Source of the DNA: Clostridia bacterium
GTDB lineage: Bacteria > Bacillota > Clostridia > Oscillospirales > RGIG577
Reading direction: 5' to 3'
Length of the DNA: 45,341 nucleotides
NCBI GenBank assembly: GCA_017513095.1
Contig: JAFWDJ010000024.1
Span: 70,073-115,413, forward strand
Translations under genes and position numbers: made by a program
Shown here: positions 32,235 to 40,349 of the stretch, in pieces
How positions within the stretch are numbered: the stretch's first letter is position 1
How the letters are laid out: every line of letters begins with the position of its first letter
The notes under the pieces: generated by a model
Seen by the model: the letters and a program-made list of their open reading frames with translations, nothing else
Told to the model about the DNA's origin: nothing
Databases searched by the model: none

Positions 32235-32552
32235 ATGACACTTCTCGTAACCGTATTCGCCGCAATAATCGCGACGGTCGTTTGGTATAAAAACGCGCCC
32301 GAGGACAAATTAAAGGTAAACATCCTCTGCTTTATTTACTGGGGCGCGTCGATAATGTGGCTTGTTGACGCCCTGTTTGAATATGCCGAGCTTCGCGCAC
32401 AGTATTTTACTCCCGCGCCCGCGGATATGCTCAATGATTTTTATCTCGGTCTCTGTGTTGCCGCGCTCGGTCTCGTTATCTGGCTTATCGTACTCCTTAT
32501 AAAGGATCCGAGAGGCGTTTTAAAGGCCGCTGTTTTAAAAAGCAAAAAGTAA
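32235..32552 (+). CDS. small membrane protein, second gene ahead of larBCE
   Basis: A 105-aa protein with three predicted membrane segments: 1-17 (TLLVTVFAAIIATVVWY), about 30-48 (ILCFIYWGASIMWLVDAL) and about 70-90 (LGLCVAALGLVIWLIVLLI). The C-terminus is basic (RGVLKAAVLKSKK), so it is likely cytosolic. No family recognised. It overlaps nothing and follows the first membrane gene by 10 bases, so the pair is co-transcribed. A hairpin separates it from larB. Confidence 0.75.
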   Translation: MTLLVTVFAAIIATVVWYKNAPEDKLKVNILCFIYWGASIMWLVDALFEYAELRAQYFTPAPADMLNDFYLGLCVAALGLVIWLIVLLIKDPRGVLKAAVLKSKK

Positions 32553-32557
32553 TCGGT

Positions 32558-32590
32558 AAAGCGGTTCCGCGGTCAGCGGAGCCGCTTTTA
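32558..32590 (+). terminator. hairpin between the membrane-protein pair and larB
   Basis: AAAGCGGTTCCGC (32558-32570) pairs with GCGGAGCCGCTTT (32576-32588) with one G-U pair, then TTTA. The short T-tail suggests partial termination, so lar genes can be read at a lower level from the upstream promoter. I see no strong separate promoter for larB. Confidence 0.6.
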
Positions 32591-32613
32591 AGCAATACTC
32601 AATCGGAGGAAAC

Positions 32614-33369
32614 ATGAAAAGCGACACGAAAAATATATTGGAGGCCGTAAAAAACGGCAGCATGACCGTTGATGACGCGCTTTTACGCCTTAAGACCGAG
32701 CCCTATGAGGACATCGGCTTTGCAAAGGTCGACCTTCACAGAAAGGTGCGTCAGGGCGCGAGCGAGGTCATATACGGCGCGGGCAAAACGCCCGAACAGA
32801 TAATCGGCATAATCGGCGCGATGAAGAAAAACGGCCAGTCGCGCATTATCATCACGCGCCTTTCAAAAGACGCGGCCGAGATTATAAAAAAGTCGCACGA
32901 GCTTGACTACCGCGAGAACGCGCGCGTCGCGATTTTGGGAGGACTTCCCGAGCCAGACGGCGTCGGCACGGTAGTTGTCGCCACGGGCGGCACAAGCGAC
33001 ATCCCCGTCGCGGAGGAGGCCGCGATAACGGCCGAGGCGCTCGGAAATCGGGTGACGCGCCTTTACGACGTGGGCGTATCGGGCCTTCACAGGCTTTTAT
33101 CGCACAACAGGGATATAATGCAGGCAACGGTGATCGTGGCCGTGGCGGGCATGGAGGGCGCTCTGGCGAGCGTTATCGGCGGCCTTTCGGACTGCCCCGT
33201 CATAGCCGTACCCACGAGCGTGGGCTACGGCGCGTCGTTCGGCGGCCTTTCGGCGCTCCTTTCGATGCTCAACTCCTGCGCGAGCGGCGTGTCGGTCGTA
33301 AACATCGACAACGGCTTCGGCGCGGGATATATCGCAAGCATGATAAATCACGTGGAGGCGAAATTATGA
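32614..33369 (+). CDS. larB: pyridinium-3,5-biscarboxylic acid mononucleotide synthase
   Basis: Carboxylates and hydrolyses nicotinic acid adenine dinucleotide to start the nickel-pincer nucleotide (NPN) cofactor. The 251-aa protein has an N-terminal helical domain (LEAVKNGSMTVDDALLRLKT) and a C-terminal PurE-like domain with VVVATGGTSDIPVAEEAAIT, YDVGVSGLHRLL, VAVAGMEGALASVIGGL and PVIAVPTSVGYGASFGGLSA. GGAGG precedes the ATG. The stop overlaps the larC start as ATGA. Confidence 0.96.
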   Translation: MKSDTKNILEAVKNGSMTVDDALLRLKTEPYEDIGFAKVDLHRKVRQGASEVIYGAGKTPEQIIGIIGAMKKNGQSRIIITRLSKDAAEIIKKSHELDYRENARVAILGGLPEPDGVGTVVVATGGTSDIPVAEEAAITAEALGNRVTRLYDVGVSGLHRLLSHNRDIMQATVIVAVAGMEGALASVIGGLSDCPVIAVPTSVGYGASFGGLSALLSMLNSCASGVSVVNIDNGFGAGYIASMINHVEAKL

Positions 33370-34637
33370 AAACGCTCTATATTGAATGCTCAATGGGCGC
33401 GGCCGGCGATATGCTCACGGCGGCTTTAATAGAGCTTCTTCCCGACCCCGACGCTTTTATTGAGAGACTTAACAAAATGGGCATCCCCGGCGTGCGCTTT
33501 ATAAAGGAATCAAGCGAAAAATGCGGCATACGCGGCACGCATATAACGGTCACGGTAAACGGTGAAACGGAAATTCCGTCACAAGTTGTTCACGACCATG
33601 ATCACGCTCACGCGCACGTTCGCGTTCGCGCGCGCAGGCAAGAGCATACGCACGATCACGGCCATACACATACACATACACACACGCATACGCATTCGCA
33701 CAGCGCGCTTGATGATATAAAGCGTATTATCGAAGGCCTTCATGTCCCCGATAAAGTCAAAAGCGACGCGATTGCCGTGTATTCTATTATTGCCGAGGCT
33801 GAAGGCCATGCGCACGGCGCGCACGTATCCGAGATACACTTCCACGAGGTCGGTACGATGGACGCCATAGCCGACGTTTCGGCTGTGTGCCTTCTTATGA
33901 ACGAGCTTTCGCCCGATGAGACCGTCGTATCCCCCGTTCACGTGGGGAGCGGTTTCGTAAGATGCGCGCACGGCATACTCCCCGTCCCCGCCCCGGCGAC
34001 GGCGCATATTTTAAGGGACGTTCCGATCTACGGCGGCCGTATAAAGGGCGAGCTTTGCACGCCCACGGGAGCCGCGCTCTTAAAACATTTCGCCTCGCGC
34101 TTCGGTGATATGCCCCAAATGAGGACCGAGCATATCGGTTACGGCATGGGCACGATGGATTTTGAGGCCGCGAACTGCGTAAGGGCGTTCTTAGGCGAGA
34201 GCGAGGACAGACGCGACGGCGTAATCGAGCTTTCGTGCAACCTTGACGACATGACGCCCGAGGAGCTTGGCTTTGCGTTCGAGCGTCTCTTTGAGGGCGG
34301 TGCGCTCGACGTTTGGGCCGTGCCCGCCGTTATGAAAAAGTCGCGCCCAGCGACGGTACTCGCGGTCCTCTGCCGCGAGTGCGACAGAGATAAGATGCTC
34401 GGGCTAATATTTGCGCACACGTCGACCATCGGCGTAAGGGAAAACGTTTTTGCGCGGTACGTGCTTGACCGCCGCACCGAAACGCTCGACACGCCCTACG
34501 GCGAGGTGCGCGTAAAGACGTCCGAAGGCTACGGCGTCACAAGACGAAAAATTGAGTATGAGGATATCGCGCGCATCGCAAAGGAGAAAAGCTTAAGCAT
34601 TTCCGCCGCGCGCGCGCTTATAGATGAGCTGTTATGA
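33366..34637 (+). CDS. larC: NPN nickel-insertion protein LarC
   Basis: Inserts nickel into the pincer nucleotide in a CTP-dependent reaction. One uninterrupted 423-aa frame, unlike Lactobacillus plantarum where larC is split and joined by a frameshift. The N-terminal YIECSMGAAGDMLTAALIEL and HEVGTMDAIADVSAVC are conserved; the C-terminal half has ELSCNLDDMTPEELGF, PAVMKKSRPATVLAVLCREC and ARYVLDRRTETLDTPYGEV. Between residues 76 and 112 there is an unusually long His-rich stretch with repeated His-Thr pairs, a plausible nickel-storage loop. Start and stop overlap the neighbouring genes as ATGA. Confidence 0.96.
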   Translation: MKTLYIECSMGAAGDMLTAALIELLPDPDAFIERLNKMGIPGVRFIKESSEKCGIRGTHITVTVNGETEIPSQVVHDHDHAHAHVRVRARRQEHTHDHGHTHTHTHTHTHSHSALDDIKRIIEGLHVPDKVKSDAIAVYSIIAEAEGHAHGAHVSEIHFHEVGTMDAIADVSAVCLLMNELSPDETVVSPVHVGSGFVRCAHGILPVPAPATAHILRDVPIYGGRIKGELCTPTGAALLKHFASRFGDMPQMRTEHIGYGMGTMDFEAANCVRAFLGESEDRRDGVIELSCNLDDMTPEELGFAFERLFEGGALDVWAVPAVMKKSRPATVLAVLCRECDRDKMLGLIFAHTSTIGVRENVFARYVLDRRTETLDTPYGEVRVKTSEGYGVTRRKIEYEDIARIAKEKSLSISAARALIDELL

Positions 34638-35440
34638 ACGAGACTTACGAAAAATACGAACAACTGAAAAACGCGCTTTCGTCGCTCGTACGGGCGGCCG
34701 TGGCGTTTTCCGGCGGCGTTGATTCAACGTTTCTGCTTGCGGCCGCGCATATCGCGCTGGGCGATAGAGTCACGGCGCTGACCGTTCGTTCGCCGCTGTT
34801 TCCCGAGCGCGAGTCCGACGAGGCCGATGCGTTCTGCGCGCGCGAGGGCATAAAGCATATCGTCATCGACATTGACCCGTTCTCTATCCCCGGCTTTGCC
34901 GAAAATCCGCCCGATAGGTGCTACATTTGTAAGCGAGTGCTTTTTTCGCGGATGAAGGAAGAGGCCGAAAGGCTCGGGATTCCCTTCGTTTTGGAGGGCT
35001 CGAACGCCGACGACACGGGCGACTACCGCCCGGGAATGCGCGCCGTTCGGGAGCTTGGGATAAAAAGCCCGCTTCTTGATGCGAACCTTTCAAAAAGTGA
35101 GATACGCGCGCTTTCAAAGGAGCTCGGGCTTAAAACGTGGCAGAAGCCGTCATTTGCCTGCCTTGCGTCGCGCTTTGTGTACGGCGAGACGATAACGCGG
35201 GAGAAGCTTTTAAGAATAGAGCGCGCCGAGCGGTTTTTGTTCGCGTTAGGGTTTACGCAGGTCCGCGTTCGCATGCACGGCGACACGGCGCGCATTGAGA
35301 CCGATCCGTCGGAGTTTTCAAAGGTCTTGTCGGGAGCCGAAGCGATAGACCGTGAGCTTAAATCGCTCGGATTTTTATACGTCACGCTCGATTTGGGCGG
35401 ATATAAAACGGGAAGCATGAATAAAACGATAAAAGAATAA
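34634..35440 (+). CDS. larE: ATP-dependent sulfur transferase LarE
   Basis: Adenylates the pyridinium carboxylates and adds sulfur, giving the dithiocarboxylate that chelates nickel. The 268-aa protein has the PP-loop AFSGGVDSTFLL near residue 25 and a conserved Cys at position 176 (KPSFACLASRF), the position used as sacrificial sulfur donor in L. plantarum LarE. Two more cysteines form CYIC (C96, C99), so a three-Cys arrangement that binds an iron-sulfur cluster in some LarE proteins is possible. It is the last gene of larBCE, with no larA (racemase) next to it. Confidence 0.95.
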   Translation: MNETYEKYEQLKNALSSLVRAAVAFSGGVDSTFLLAAAHIALGDRVTALTVRSPLFPERESDEADAFCAREGIKHIVIDIDPFSIPGFAENPPDRCYICKRVLFSRMKEEAERLGIPFVLEGSNADDTGDYRPGMRAVRELGIKSPLLDANLSKSEIRALSKELGLKTWQKPSFACLASRFVYGETITREKLLRIERAERFLFALGFTQVRVRMHGDTARIETDPSEFSKVLSGAEAIDRELKSLGFLYVTLDLGGYKTGSMNKTIKE

Positions 35441-35482
35441 TGCGGGAAGCGGCCTGCCCCTCGGGGGCGGCCGCTTCCCGCA
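35441..35482 (-). terminator. hairpin between larE and metY
   Basis: About 19 bp pair (35441-35460 with 35463-35482, one bulge). On the minus strand TTATTCTTTTAT follows, a good terminator for metY; on the plus strand no T-run follows. It still may stop larE transcripts. Confidence 0.75.
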
Positions 35483-35510
35483 TAACGAAACACTTTAGAT
35501 TGGAGGTATG

Positions 35511-36803
35511 TCAATTTACTGCCGCAAATGCGTCCTCGAGAGCGTCTATGAGGTCGAGCACGTGCTCGGTACCTATCGAGAGGCGAATCGTATTCGGCTT
35601 TATGCCCTGGTCTAAAAGCTCCTCGGGCGTAAGCTGCGAATGCGTCGTTGACGCCGGATGAATAACGAGCGACTTTACGTCCGCCACGTTCGCAAGGAGC
35701 GAGAATATCGCGAGGTTGTCGATGAACTTCTGAGCTTCCTTCTCGCCGCCCTTTATCTCAAAGGTGAAGATGGAGCCCGCGCCGTTCGGGAAGTATTTTT
35801 TATATACCTCGTGGCTCGGCTCGCTTTCGAGCGACGGATGATGCACCGCCGCCACCTTCGGATGCTTATTTAAGTAGTCGACGATCCTTAAGGCGTTCTC
35901 AACGTGGCGCTCGATCCTCAGCGAGAGCGTTTCAAGGCCCTGAAGGAAGATGAACGAATGAAACGGCGACTGCGTTGCGCCGGTGTCTCTAAGCAGTATC
36001 GCGCGGATGTACGTGACATACGCCGCGGGGCCTACCGCGTCCGCAAAGCTCAGTCCGTGATACGACGGATTCGCCTTGGATATCCACGGGAATTTGCCGG
36101 ACGCCTTCCAATCGAATTTGCCGCCGTCAACGATAACGCCGCCTATCGCCGTGCCGTGGCCGCCGATGAACTTCGTTGCGCTGTGAACGACTACGTCAGC
36201 GCCGTACTCGATGGGGCGAAGAAGATACGGGGTCGCGAACGTGCTGTCGATGACGAGCGGTATTTTGTGAGCGTGAGCGACTTTTGCAAGCTCCTCTATG
36301 TCTATAACGTTTGAATTGGGGTTGCCGAGCGATTCAATGAAGATGGCCTTCGTGTTCTCGTTTATCGCCGCTTCAAAAGAGCCTTTTACGTCGGGATCGA
36401 CGAAGGTCGTCGTTATATTGCTCGTGAGCGGCAGCGTGTGAGCAAGCAGGTTATACGTTCCGCCGTATATCGTCTTCGAGGCTACGATGTTCTCACCCGA
36501 ACGTGCCAGCGCCTGAAGCGCGTACGATACGGCGGCCGCGCCCGACGCCGTTGCCAGCGCCGCAACTCCGCCCTCGAGGGCGGCTATTCGTTCCTCGAAT
36601 ATGCCCTGCGTCGGGTTAGTAAGACGCGAGTAGATGTTGCCGGGGTCTCTTAAGCCGAAACGGTCGGCCGCGTGCTGCGAATTATGGAATACGTATGATG
36701 AGCTTGCGTATATCGGTACGGCGCGCGCGTCGGTCACCGCGTCTGCCTTTTCCTGGCCCACATGAAGCTGTAATGTCTCGAATCTGTATTTTTTATCAGC
36801 CAT
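35511..36803 (-). CDS. metY: O-acetylhomoserine sulfhydrylase
   Basis: PLP enzyme of the Cys/Met metabolism family; makes homocysteine from O-acetylhomoserine and sulfide, and may act as cysteine synthase with O-acetylserine. The 430-aa protein has PLP-binding Lys211 in VHSATKFIGGHGTAIGG, plus NIYSRLTNPTQ, EGGVAALATASGAAA, IYGGTYNLLAHTL and the C-terminal SLVIHPASTTHSQLTPEE and RLSIGTEHV, all typical of the sulfhydrylase branch (longer than the gamma-synthases). It has a long leader of about 190 bases. It is divergent from the LysR-family gene. Confidence 0.96.
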   Translation of the reverse strand: MADKKYRFETLQLHVGQEKADAVTDARAVPIYASSSYVFHNSQHAADRFGLRDPGNIYSRLTNPTQGIFEERIAALEGGVAALATASGAAAVSYALQALARSGENIVASKTIYGGTYNLLAHTLPLTSNITTTFVDPDVKGSFEAAINENTKAIFIESLGNPNSNVIDIEELAKVAHAHKIPLVIDSTFATPYLLRPIEYGADVVVHSATKFIGGHGTAIGGVIVDGGKFDWKASGKFPWISKANPSYHGLSFADAVGPAAYVTYIRAILLRDTGATQSPFHSFIFLQGLETLSLRIERHVENALRIVDYLNKHPKVAAVHHPSLESEPSHEVYKKYFPNGAGSIFTFEIKGGEKEAQKFIDNLAIFSLLANVADVKSLVIHPASTTHSQLTPEELLDQGIKPNTIRLSIGTEHVLDLIDALEDAFAAVN

Positions 36804-36878
36804 TTTATTTTCCTCCGATTATTCTTTTTAGTGATTAGTTTTGATACTGTTCTGTCCTATATGAAATCCGCGCCCGAG

Positions 36879-36947
36879 TCACATTCGGTCGGTGCCCGTA
36901 ACTGCGCGGCGAAATATTTTTCGCCCGAATTGAATCTTTGCTTTCAT
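36879..36947 (-). CDS. possible 22-aa leader peptide in the metY leader
   Basis: A short frame of 22 codons starts at ATG 36947, preceded by AGAGGCGAGG at the right distance, and ends TGA at 36879, reading MKAKIQFGRKIFRR and then AVTGTDRM. It lies wholly between the metY promoter and gene, and a 7-bp hairpin (GGCGAAA...TTTCGCC) sits inside it. It ends in Met, which could hint at methionine-dependent attenuation. No homologue is known to me and it may be fortuitous. Confidence 0.35.
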   Translation of the reverse strand: MKAKIQFGRKIFRRAVTGTDRM

Positions 36948-37002
36948 GTCCTCGCCTCTTTTTCTATAATGCATATCTTTTTTATATGTTTTATATGCTT
37001 TG

Positions 37003-37031
37003 ATTTTAGCACCCCCTTCTCCTATTGTCAA
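37003..37031 (-). promoter_or_regulatory. promoter of metY
   Basis: TTGACA (37031-37026), 17-base spacer, TAAAAT (37008-37003) on the minus strand. The leader to the ATG is about 190 bases, longer than for other genes here. No SAM-I, SAM-II or T-box consensus was recognised in it. Confidence 0.7.
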
Positions 37032-37077
37032 ATCCTTAAATTTTATAGCGTTTAATAAATTTTATTTATAATTGATA

Positions 37078-37106
37078 TTGATATACCGCGCATGAAATAA
37101 TATAAT
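37078..37106 (+). promoter_or_regulatory. promoter of the LysR-family gene
   Basis: TTGATA (37078-37083), 17-base spacer, TATAAT (37101-37106). The -10 lies in an inverted repeat, ATGAAAT...ATTTCAT (37091-37110), a possible autoregulatory operator. Confidence 0.65.
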
Positions 37107-37132
37107 TTCATTATGAAAGGCGGTGTCTTAAA

Positions 37133-38053
37133 ATGACGCTTCAGCAGATATTCTACGCGCTCACGGTCGCGCGCACGGGCTCGATGAATAAGGCGGCGGG
37201 CGAGCTTTTTATTACGCAGCCCACGCTTACGAGCGCGATAAAGGAGCTTGAAAAGGACGCGGGCGTAACGATTTTTTCGCGCACAAAGCGCGGCGTCGTG
37301 CCCACGAAGGACGGCGAGGAGTTTTTGACGTACGCGCGCCAGCTCTATCAGCAGTACGAGCTGCTTCGCGAAAAATACGGCGGCGACGGGAACGTAAAGC
37401 GTAAATTCGGGGTCTCGACTCAGCATTATTCGTTCGCTGTGAAGGCCTTCGTTGAAACGGTGAAAAAATACGACACGCTCAACTATGAATTTGCGATACG
37501 CGAGGTGAAGACGCACGAGGTCATATCTGATGTCGCGAATCTTCGAAGCGAGATCGGCATATTATATATGAGCGACTTCAACAGAAAAGTGATAGAAAAG
37601 ATGCTGAAGGAAAACGAGCTTGAATTTCACAAGCTCATTGAATGCAGCGCGTACGTCTATCTGTGGAAGGGGCATCCGCTGGCGGGCGAAAAGTCGATAA
37701 GCCTTTCGATGCTCGAGGGCTTCCCCTGCCTCTCGTTCGAGCAGGGCGAGCAGAGCTCGTTTTACTTCGCCGAGGAGATATTAAGCTACAACGAATACCC
37801 GCGCGTGATACGCGCCTGCGACCGCGCCACGATGTTAAATCTCATGGTGGGCCTAAACGGATATACGCTCTGCTCGGGCATAATATGCAGTGAATTAAAC
37901 GGCAGCGACTACACCGTCGTACCGTTCGAGCCGGACGACGAGAACGAAAATCCCGTGATGGAAATAGGATACATTACGAAAAAGCACACCGCGCCGAGCG
38001 AAATAGCGCGCGTGTACATAGATGAGGTAAAAAAATATCTGGAGAGCGAATAA
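37133..38053 (+). CDS. LysR-family transcription regulator
   Basis: A 306-aa DNA-binding regulator. The N-terminal winged helix-turn-helix (1-65) has QQIFYALTVARTGSMNKAAG, LFITQPTLTSAIKELEKDAG and IFSRTKRGVVPTKDG; a linker helix and the substrate-binding-like effector domain (about 90-300) follow. The start follows AAAGGCGGTG. It is divergent from metY, and LysR regulators commonly control the divergent gene, so metY control by a sulfur metabolite is a reasonable inference. Its stop codon is embedded in the terminator hairpin. Confidence 0.93.
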   Translation: MTLQQIFYALTVARTGSMNKAAGELFITQPTLTSAIKELEKDAGVTIFSRTKRGVVPTKDGEEFLTYARQLYQQYELLREKYGGDGNVKRKFGVSTQHYSFAVKAFVETVKKYDTLNYEFAIREVKTHEVISDVANLRSEIGILYMSDFNRKVIEKMLKENELEFHKLIECSAYVYLWKGHPLAGEKSISLSMLEGFPCLSFEQGEQSSFYFAEEILSYNEYPRVIRACDRATMLNLMVGLNGYTLCSGIICSELNGSDYTVVPFEPDDENENPVMEIGYITKKHTAPSEIARVYIDEVKKYLESE

Positions 38054-38074
38054 ATTCGCTCTCCAGCCGGTTTT
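38039..38074 (+). terminator. terminator of the LysR gene
   Basis: CTGGAGAGCGAA (38039-38050) pairs perfectly with TTCGCTCTCCAG (38055-38066), then CCGGTTTTTA. It starts inside the end of the coding region and borders the convergent gene at 38074. Confidence 0.85.
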
Positions 38075-38787
38075 TAATATATCGTGACCGACGTGCCGGG
38101 CGTTACCGTTCTTAAGACCGTGACCATACTTTCCTCGGAAATAGCGACGCAGCCGCCCGTGGGGCTGTCCTCGCCGCGCCAGCAGTGAAGGAAGATAGCG
38201 TTTCCGGCGAAAGGCGCGCCCGCCGCGTTATAGCCCAAATCGAGCAGGTATTCATAGACCACGGGGTAGTCTATAAGATGCTCGTCCTCCGAATAGTCGG
38301 CGTCGGGATTTTCGCTCTTATATACGAGCGTGTTGTACCTTTTGCCGTTGAGTCCGCTTGAACACCAGTACATGTCGTCCGTCACCTTCGTATACGGCAC
38401 GAGACTGCCGGGGTCGTCCTTAAGGCCGTATGCCTCGCCTATCACCCACGTTCCGAGCGGCGTTTTAACGTCGCCCTCGGCCTGTTTGCCGGGGCCGTTC
38501 TTACCGATTACGGCCGGACACGAGAAAACGGGCTCATACTTGCCGTTCTTCGCCTCGTAGATCGTAAGCTCAGCGTGAAAATCACCGTTGTCGGAGCATT
38601 TTATGCCTATCCTGTACTCGCCCTCCCGTTCGGCGGAGACGGGCTGACCGAACAGTATCTGTTCGACCTCATCCTGCGAGATTATGTTCTTGTATCTCTT
38701 GTAATGCGACGCGTCGATCTGCGTATATATAAGCGCGGCGGCCAATACCGCCACGACGCACGCAAGGATTATTACCGCTTTTTTCAT
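38074..38787 (-). CDS. L,D-transpeptidase (YkuD domain)
   Basis: Extracytoplasmic enzyme that links or trims peptidoglycan through meso-DAP or anchors proteins. The 237-aa protein has an N-terminal signal anchor (5-25; VIILACVVAVLAAALIYT) and the catalytic region IFLHCWRGEDSPTGGCVAIS with His201 and Cys213. Earlier motifs VIGKNGPGKQAEGDVKTPLGTW are the usual YkuD substrate strands. The start ATG is preceded by AAAGGAA. It is more similar to the clostridial stand-alone form than to LysM-YkuD proteins. Not linked to beta-lactamase genes. Confidence 0.92.
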   Translation of the reverse strand: MKKAVIILACVVAVLAAALIYTQIDASHYKRYKNIISQDEVEQILFGQPVSAEREGEYRIGIKCSDNGDFHAELTIYEAKNGKYEPVFSCPAVIGKNGPGKQAEGDVKTPLGTWVIGEAYGLKDDPGSLVPYTKVTDDMYWCSSGLNGKRYNTLVYKSENPDADYSEDEHLIDYPVVYEYLLDLGYNAAGAPFAGNAIFLHCWRGEDSPTGGCVAISEESMVTVLRTVTPGTSVTIY

Positions 38788-38861
38788 TTGTCGTTCTTTC
38801 CTTTCGGTGTTTTCTTAATCCGGATTATAACGGAAAACCGGGAAAATTGCAATACGCCGCG

Positions 38862-39686
38862 TCACAGCCTCAGCGCCCGTGTGGGGCAGGATTTTACGCA
38901 CTCCTGGCAGAGTATGCAGTCGGACGCGTTCTTTCGTTTCCGCGAATCTTTGTTCACTTCAACGTCCATCGGGCACACCTTGAGGCACTTGCCGCATTTT
39001 ACGCATTTGTCCTCGTCGCAGTGCACGCGAATCATCGAAAAATAGCTTGTCGGCTTTAAAAATACGGCGACGGGACAAAAGTATTTGCAGAACGCGCGGT
39101 TATCCTTGAAGGCGAACGCGAGGATTATGCCCACGGCGTAATACGCGGCGTTGCCCGCGATGAAAAGATAGAACATAACGTCCTCGATATCAGCCGCGTG
39201 CGAGAATATCAGGCCGCCCACGAGCAAAAGTGAGAGCACGAAGACGATATATTTTATAAATCCGAGCTTTTTTCGCGGCTGCGCGGGCCTTTTATACGGG
39301 AGCAGGTCGAGGATCATCGCCGTCCAGCAGGCGTAGCCGCACCAGCCGCGCCCGAAGATGAACGGGCCGAAAATTTTCGCCACGGCGTAGTGGATCGTAG
39401 CCGCCTCGAAAACGCCTAAAAAGAGATAATACCAGAATCCCTCGATCTGCATATTCTCGCGGCAGATAAAGCCGAGATAAACGAGCATATAAAGCCCCAC
39501 GGCAAACTGAATGAAGCGCCGCGCGTACGGCTTCTTTTTCGCGAACAAAAAAAGCCCCGCCGCGATGCATACGCCGATGTACGTGAAGTTGAATAGGTAG
39601 AAGATGTTGTCCCGAAGAAGCCAAAGCGTTACGGCAACGGCTTCAAATACGCATGGTATGATTATCGAAGGCAGGTATTTTCTCAT
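38862..39686 (-). CDS. membrane-bound 4Fe-4S ferredoxin-like protein (NapH/YccM type)
   Basis: Probable membrane electron-transfer protein. The 274-aa product has about six membrane segments in the first 200 residues, the signature GRGWCGYACWTAMI typical of the NapH/NosR/CcoG fold, a second cysteine motif FCKYFCPVAVFLKP, and a C-terminal ferredoxin domain with two 4Fe-4S clusters (CDEDKCVKCGKCLKVCPMDV; CILCQECVKSCPTRAL). Start at 39686 (MRKYLPSIII) is the only Met followed by the first membrane helix; an in-frame start 32 codons upstream has no ribosome site. No redox partner gene lies beside it. Confidence 0.85.
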   Translation of the reverse strand: MRKYLPSIIIPCVFEAVAVTLWLLRDNIFYLFNFTYIGVCIAAGLFLFAKKKPYARRFIQFAVGLYMLVYLGFICRENMQIEGFWYYLFLGVFEAATIHYAVAKIFGPFIFGRGWCGYACWTAMILDLLPYKRPAQPRKKLGFIKYIVFVLSLLLVGGLIFSHAADIEDVMFYLFIAGNAAYYAVGIILAFAFKDNRAFCKYFCPVAVFLKPTSYFSMIRVHCDEDKCVKCGKCLKVCPMDVEVNKDSRKRKNASDCILCQECVKSCPTRALRL

Positions 39687-39794
39687 GGTCTCGCGCGCTC
39701 CCCCGTGGGTTTTATGCTTATATGATACCACTCCGCGGGTTTTTTGTCCATACGGACGCTTTTGATGCAGACATCGCGGCATATGTGCGCTGTA

Positions 39795-40349
39795 TTAAAA
39801 AACGGCTATACCGATACAAGCGGAAACAAGTATCAGTGTTATAGGAGACAGCCTTTTTTTAAATATGTATCTTACGCCGTAGAGCAGTGCCGCAAGGATC
39901 GCAGTTATACAGATGTTTTTAACATCCAAAGTCAGCATTTCCGCACCTAAAGCGTTTTTTAAAAGCATATAAATGCCCGTGGCCGTAACAATCCCCGCGA
40001 TGCAGGGCTTCATGCCTTTGAGAACGGCCTGTACGTTCTTGTTTTTCAGTGCGTTTTTAAGGACCGATATTATAATAAGTAATATTACGAACGACGGGAT
40101 AACGACGGCGCACGTCGCTAAAATTGCGCCCATAATCCCCGCCTGACTGCTGCCAACGTAAGTCGCAAGATTTACCATAATAGGCCCCGGTGTACTTTCG
40201 CTTACGGCGATCATGTAAGTAAGCTCCTCGTCCGTAAGCCAGCCGTATGAAAGAACGACGTCACGTATCAGCGGTATCGCACCGTAAGCTCCGCCGAAGG
40301 AAAAGAGACCCACGCGAAGAAATCCCCATAAAAGCTCAGCATAAATCAT
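39795..40349 (-). CDS. chromate transporter, half protein 2
   Basis: Second short chromate-transporter subunit, 184 aa with five or six hydrophobic segments. The FSFGGAYGAIPLIRD and STPGPIMVNLATYVG motifs are the CHR-family signatures. It overlaps the first half by four bases (ATGA), and the two likely assemble as a heterodimer. In characterised short-chain CHR pairs both halves are needed for resistance. Whether chromate or another anion such as sulfate is the substrate here is unknown. Confidence 0.88.
   Translation of the reverse strand: MIYAELLWGFLRVGLFSFGGAYGAIPLIRDVVLSYGWLTDEELTYMIAVSESTPGPIMVNLATYVGSSQAGIMGAILATCAVVIPSFVILLIIISVLKNALKNKNVQAVLKGMKPCIAGIVTATGIYMLLKNALGAEMLTLDVKNICITAILAALLYGVRYIFKKRLSPITLILVSACIGIAVF

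Noticed and set aside
33575..33705. His-rich repeats in larC as an assembly error or frameshift site
   Set aside because: The frame remains open through the stretch and conserved LarC sequence resumes in phase; His-rich loops are known in this family.
36804..37000. SAM riboswitch or T-box in the metY leader
   Set aside because: No SAM-I core, no GGTGG T-box bulge and no intrinsic terminator in front of the gene; only the possible leader peptide was kept as a low-confidence item.
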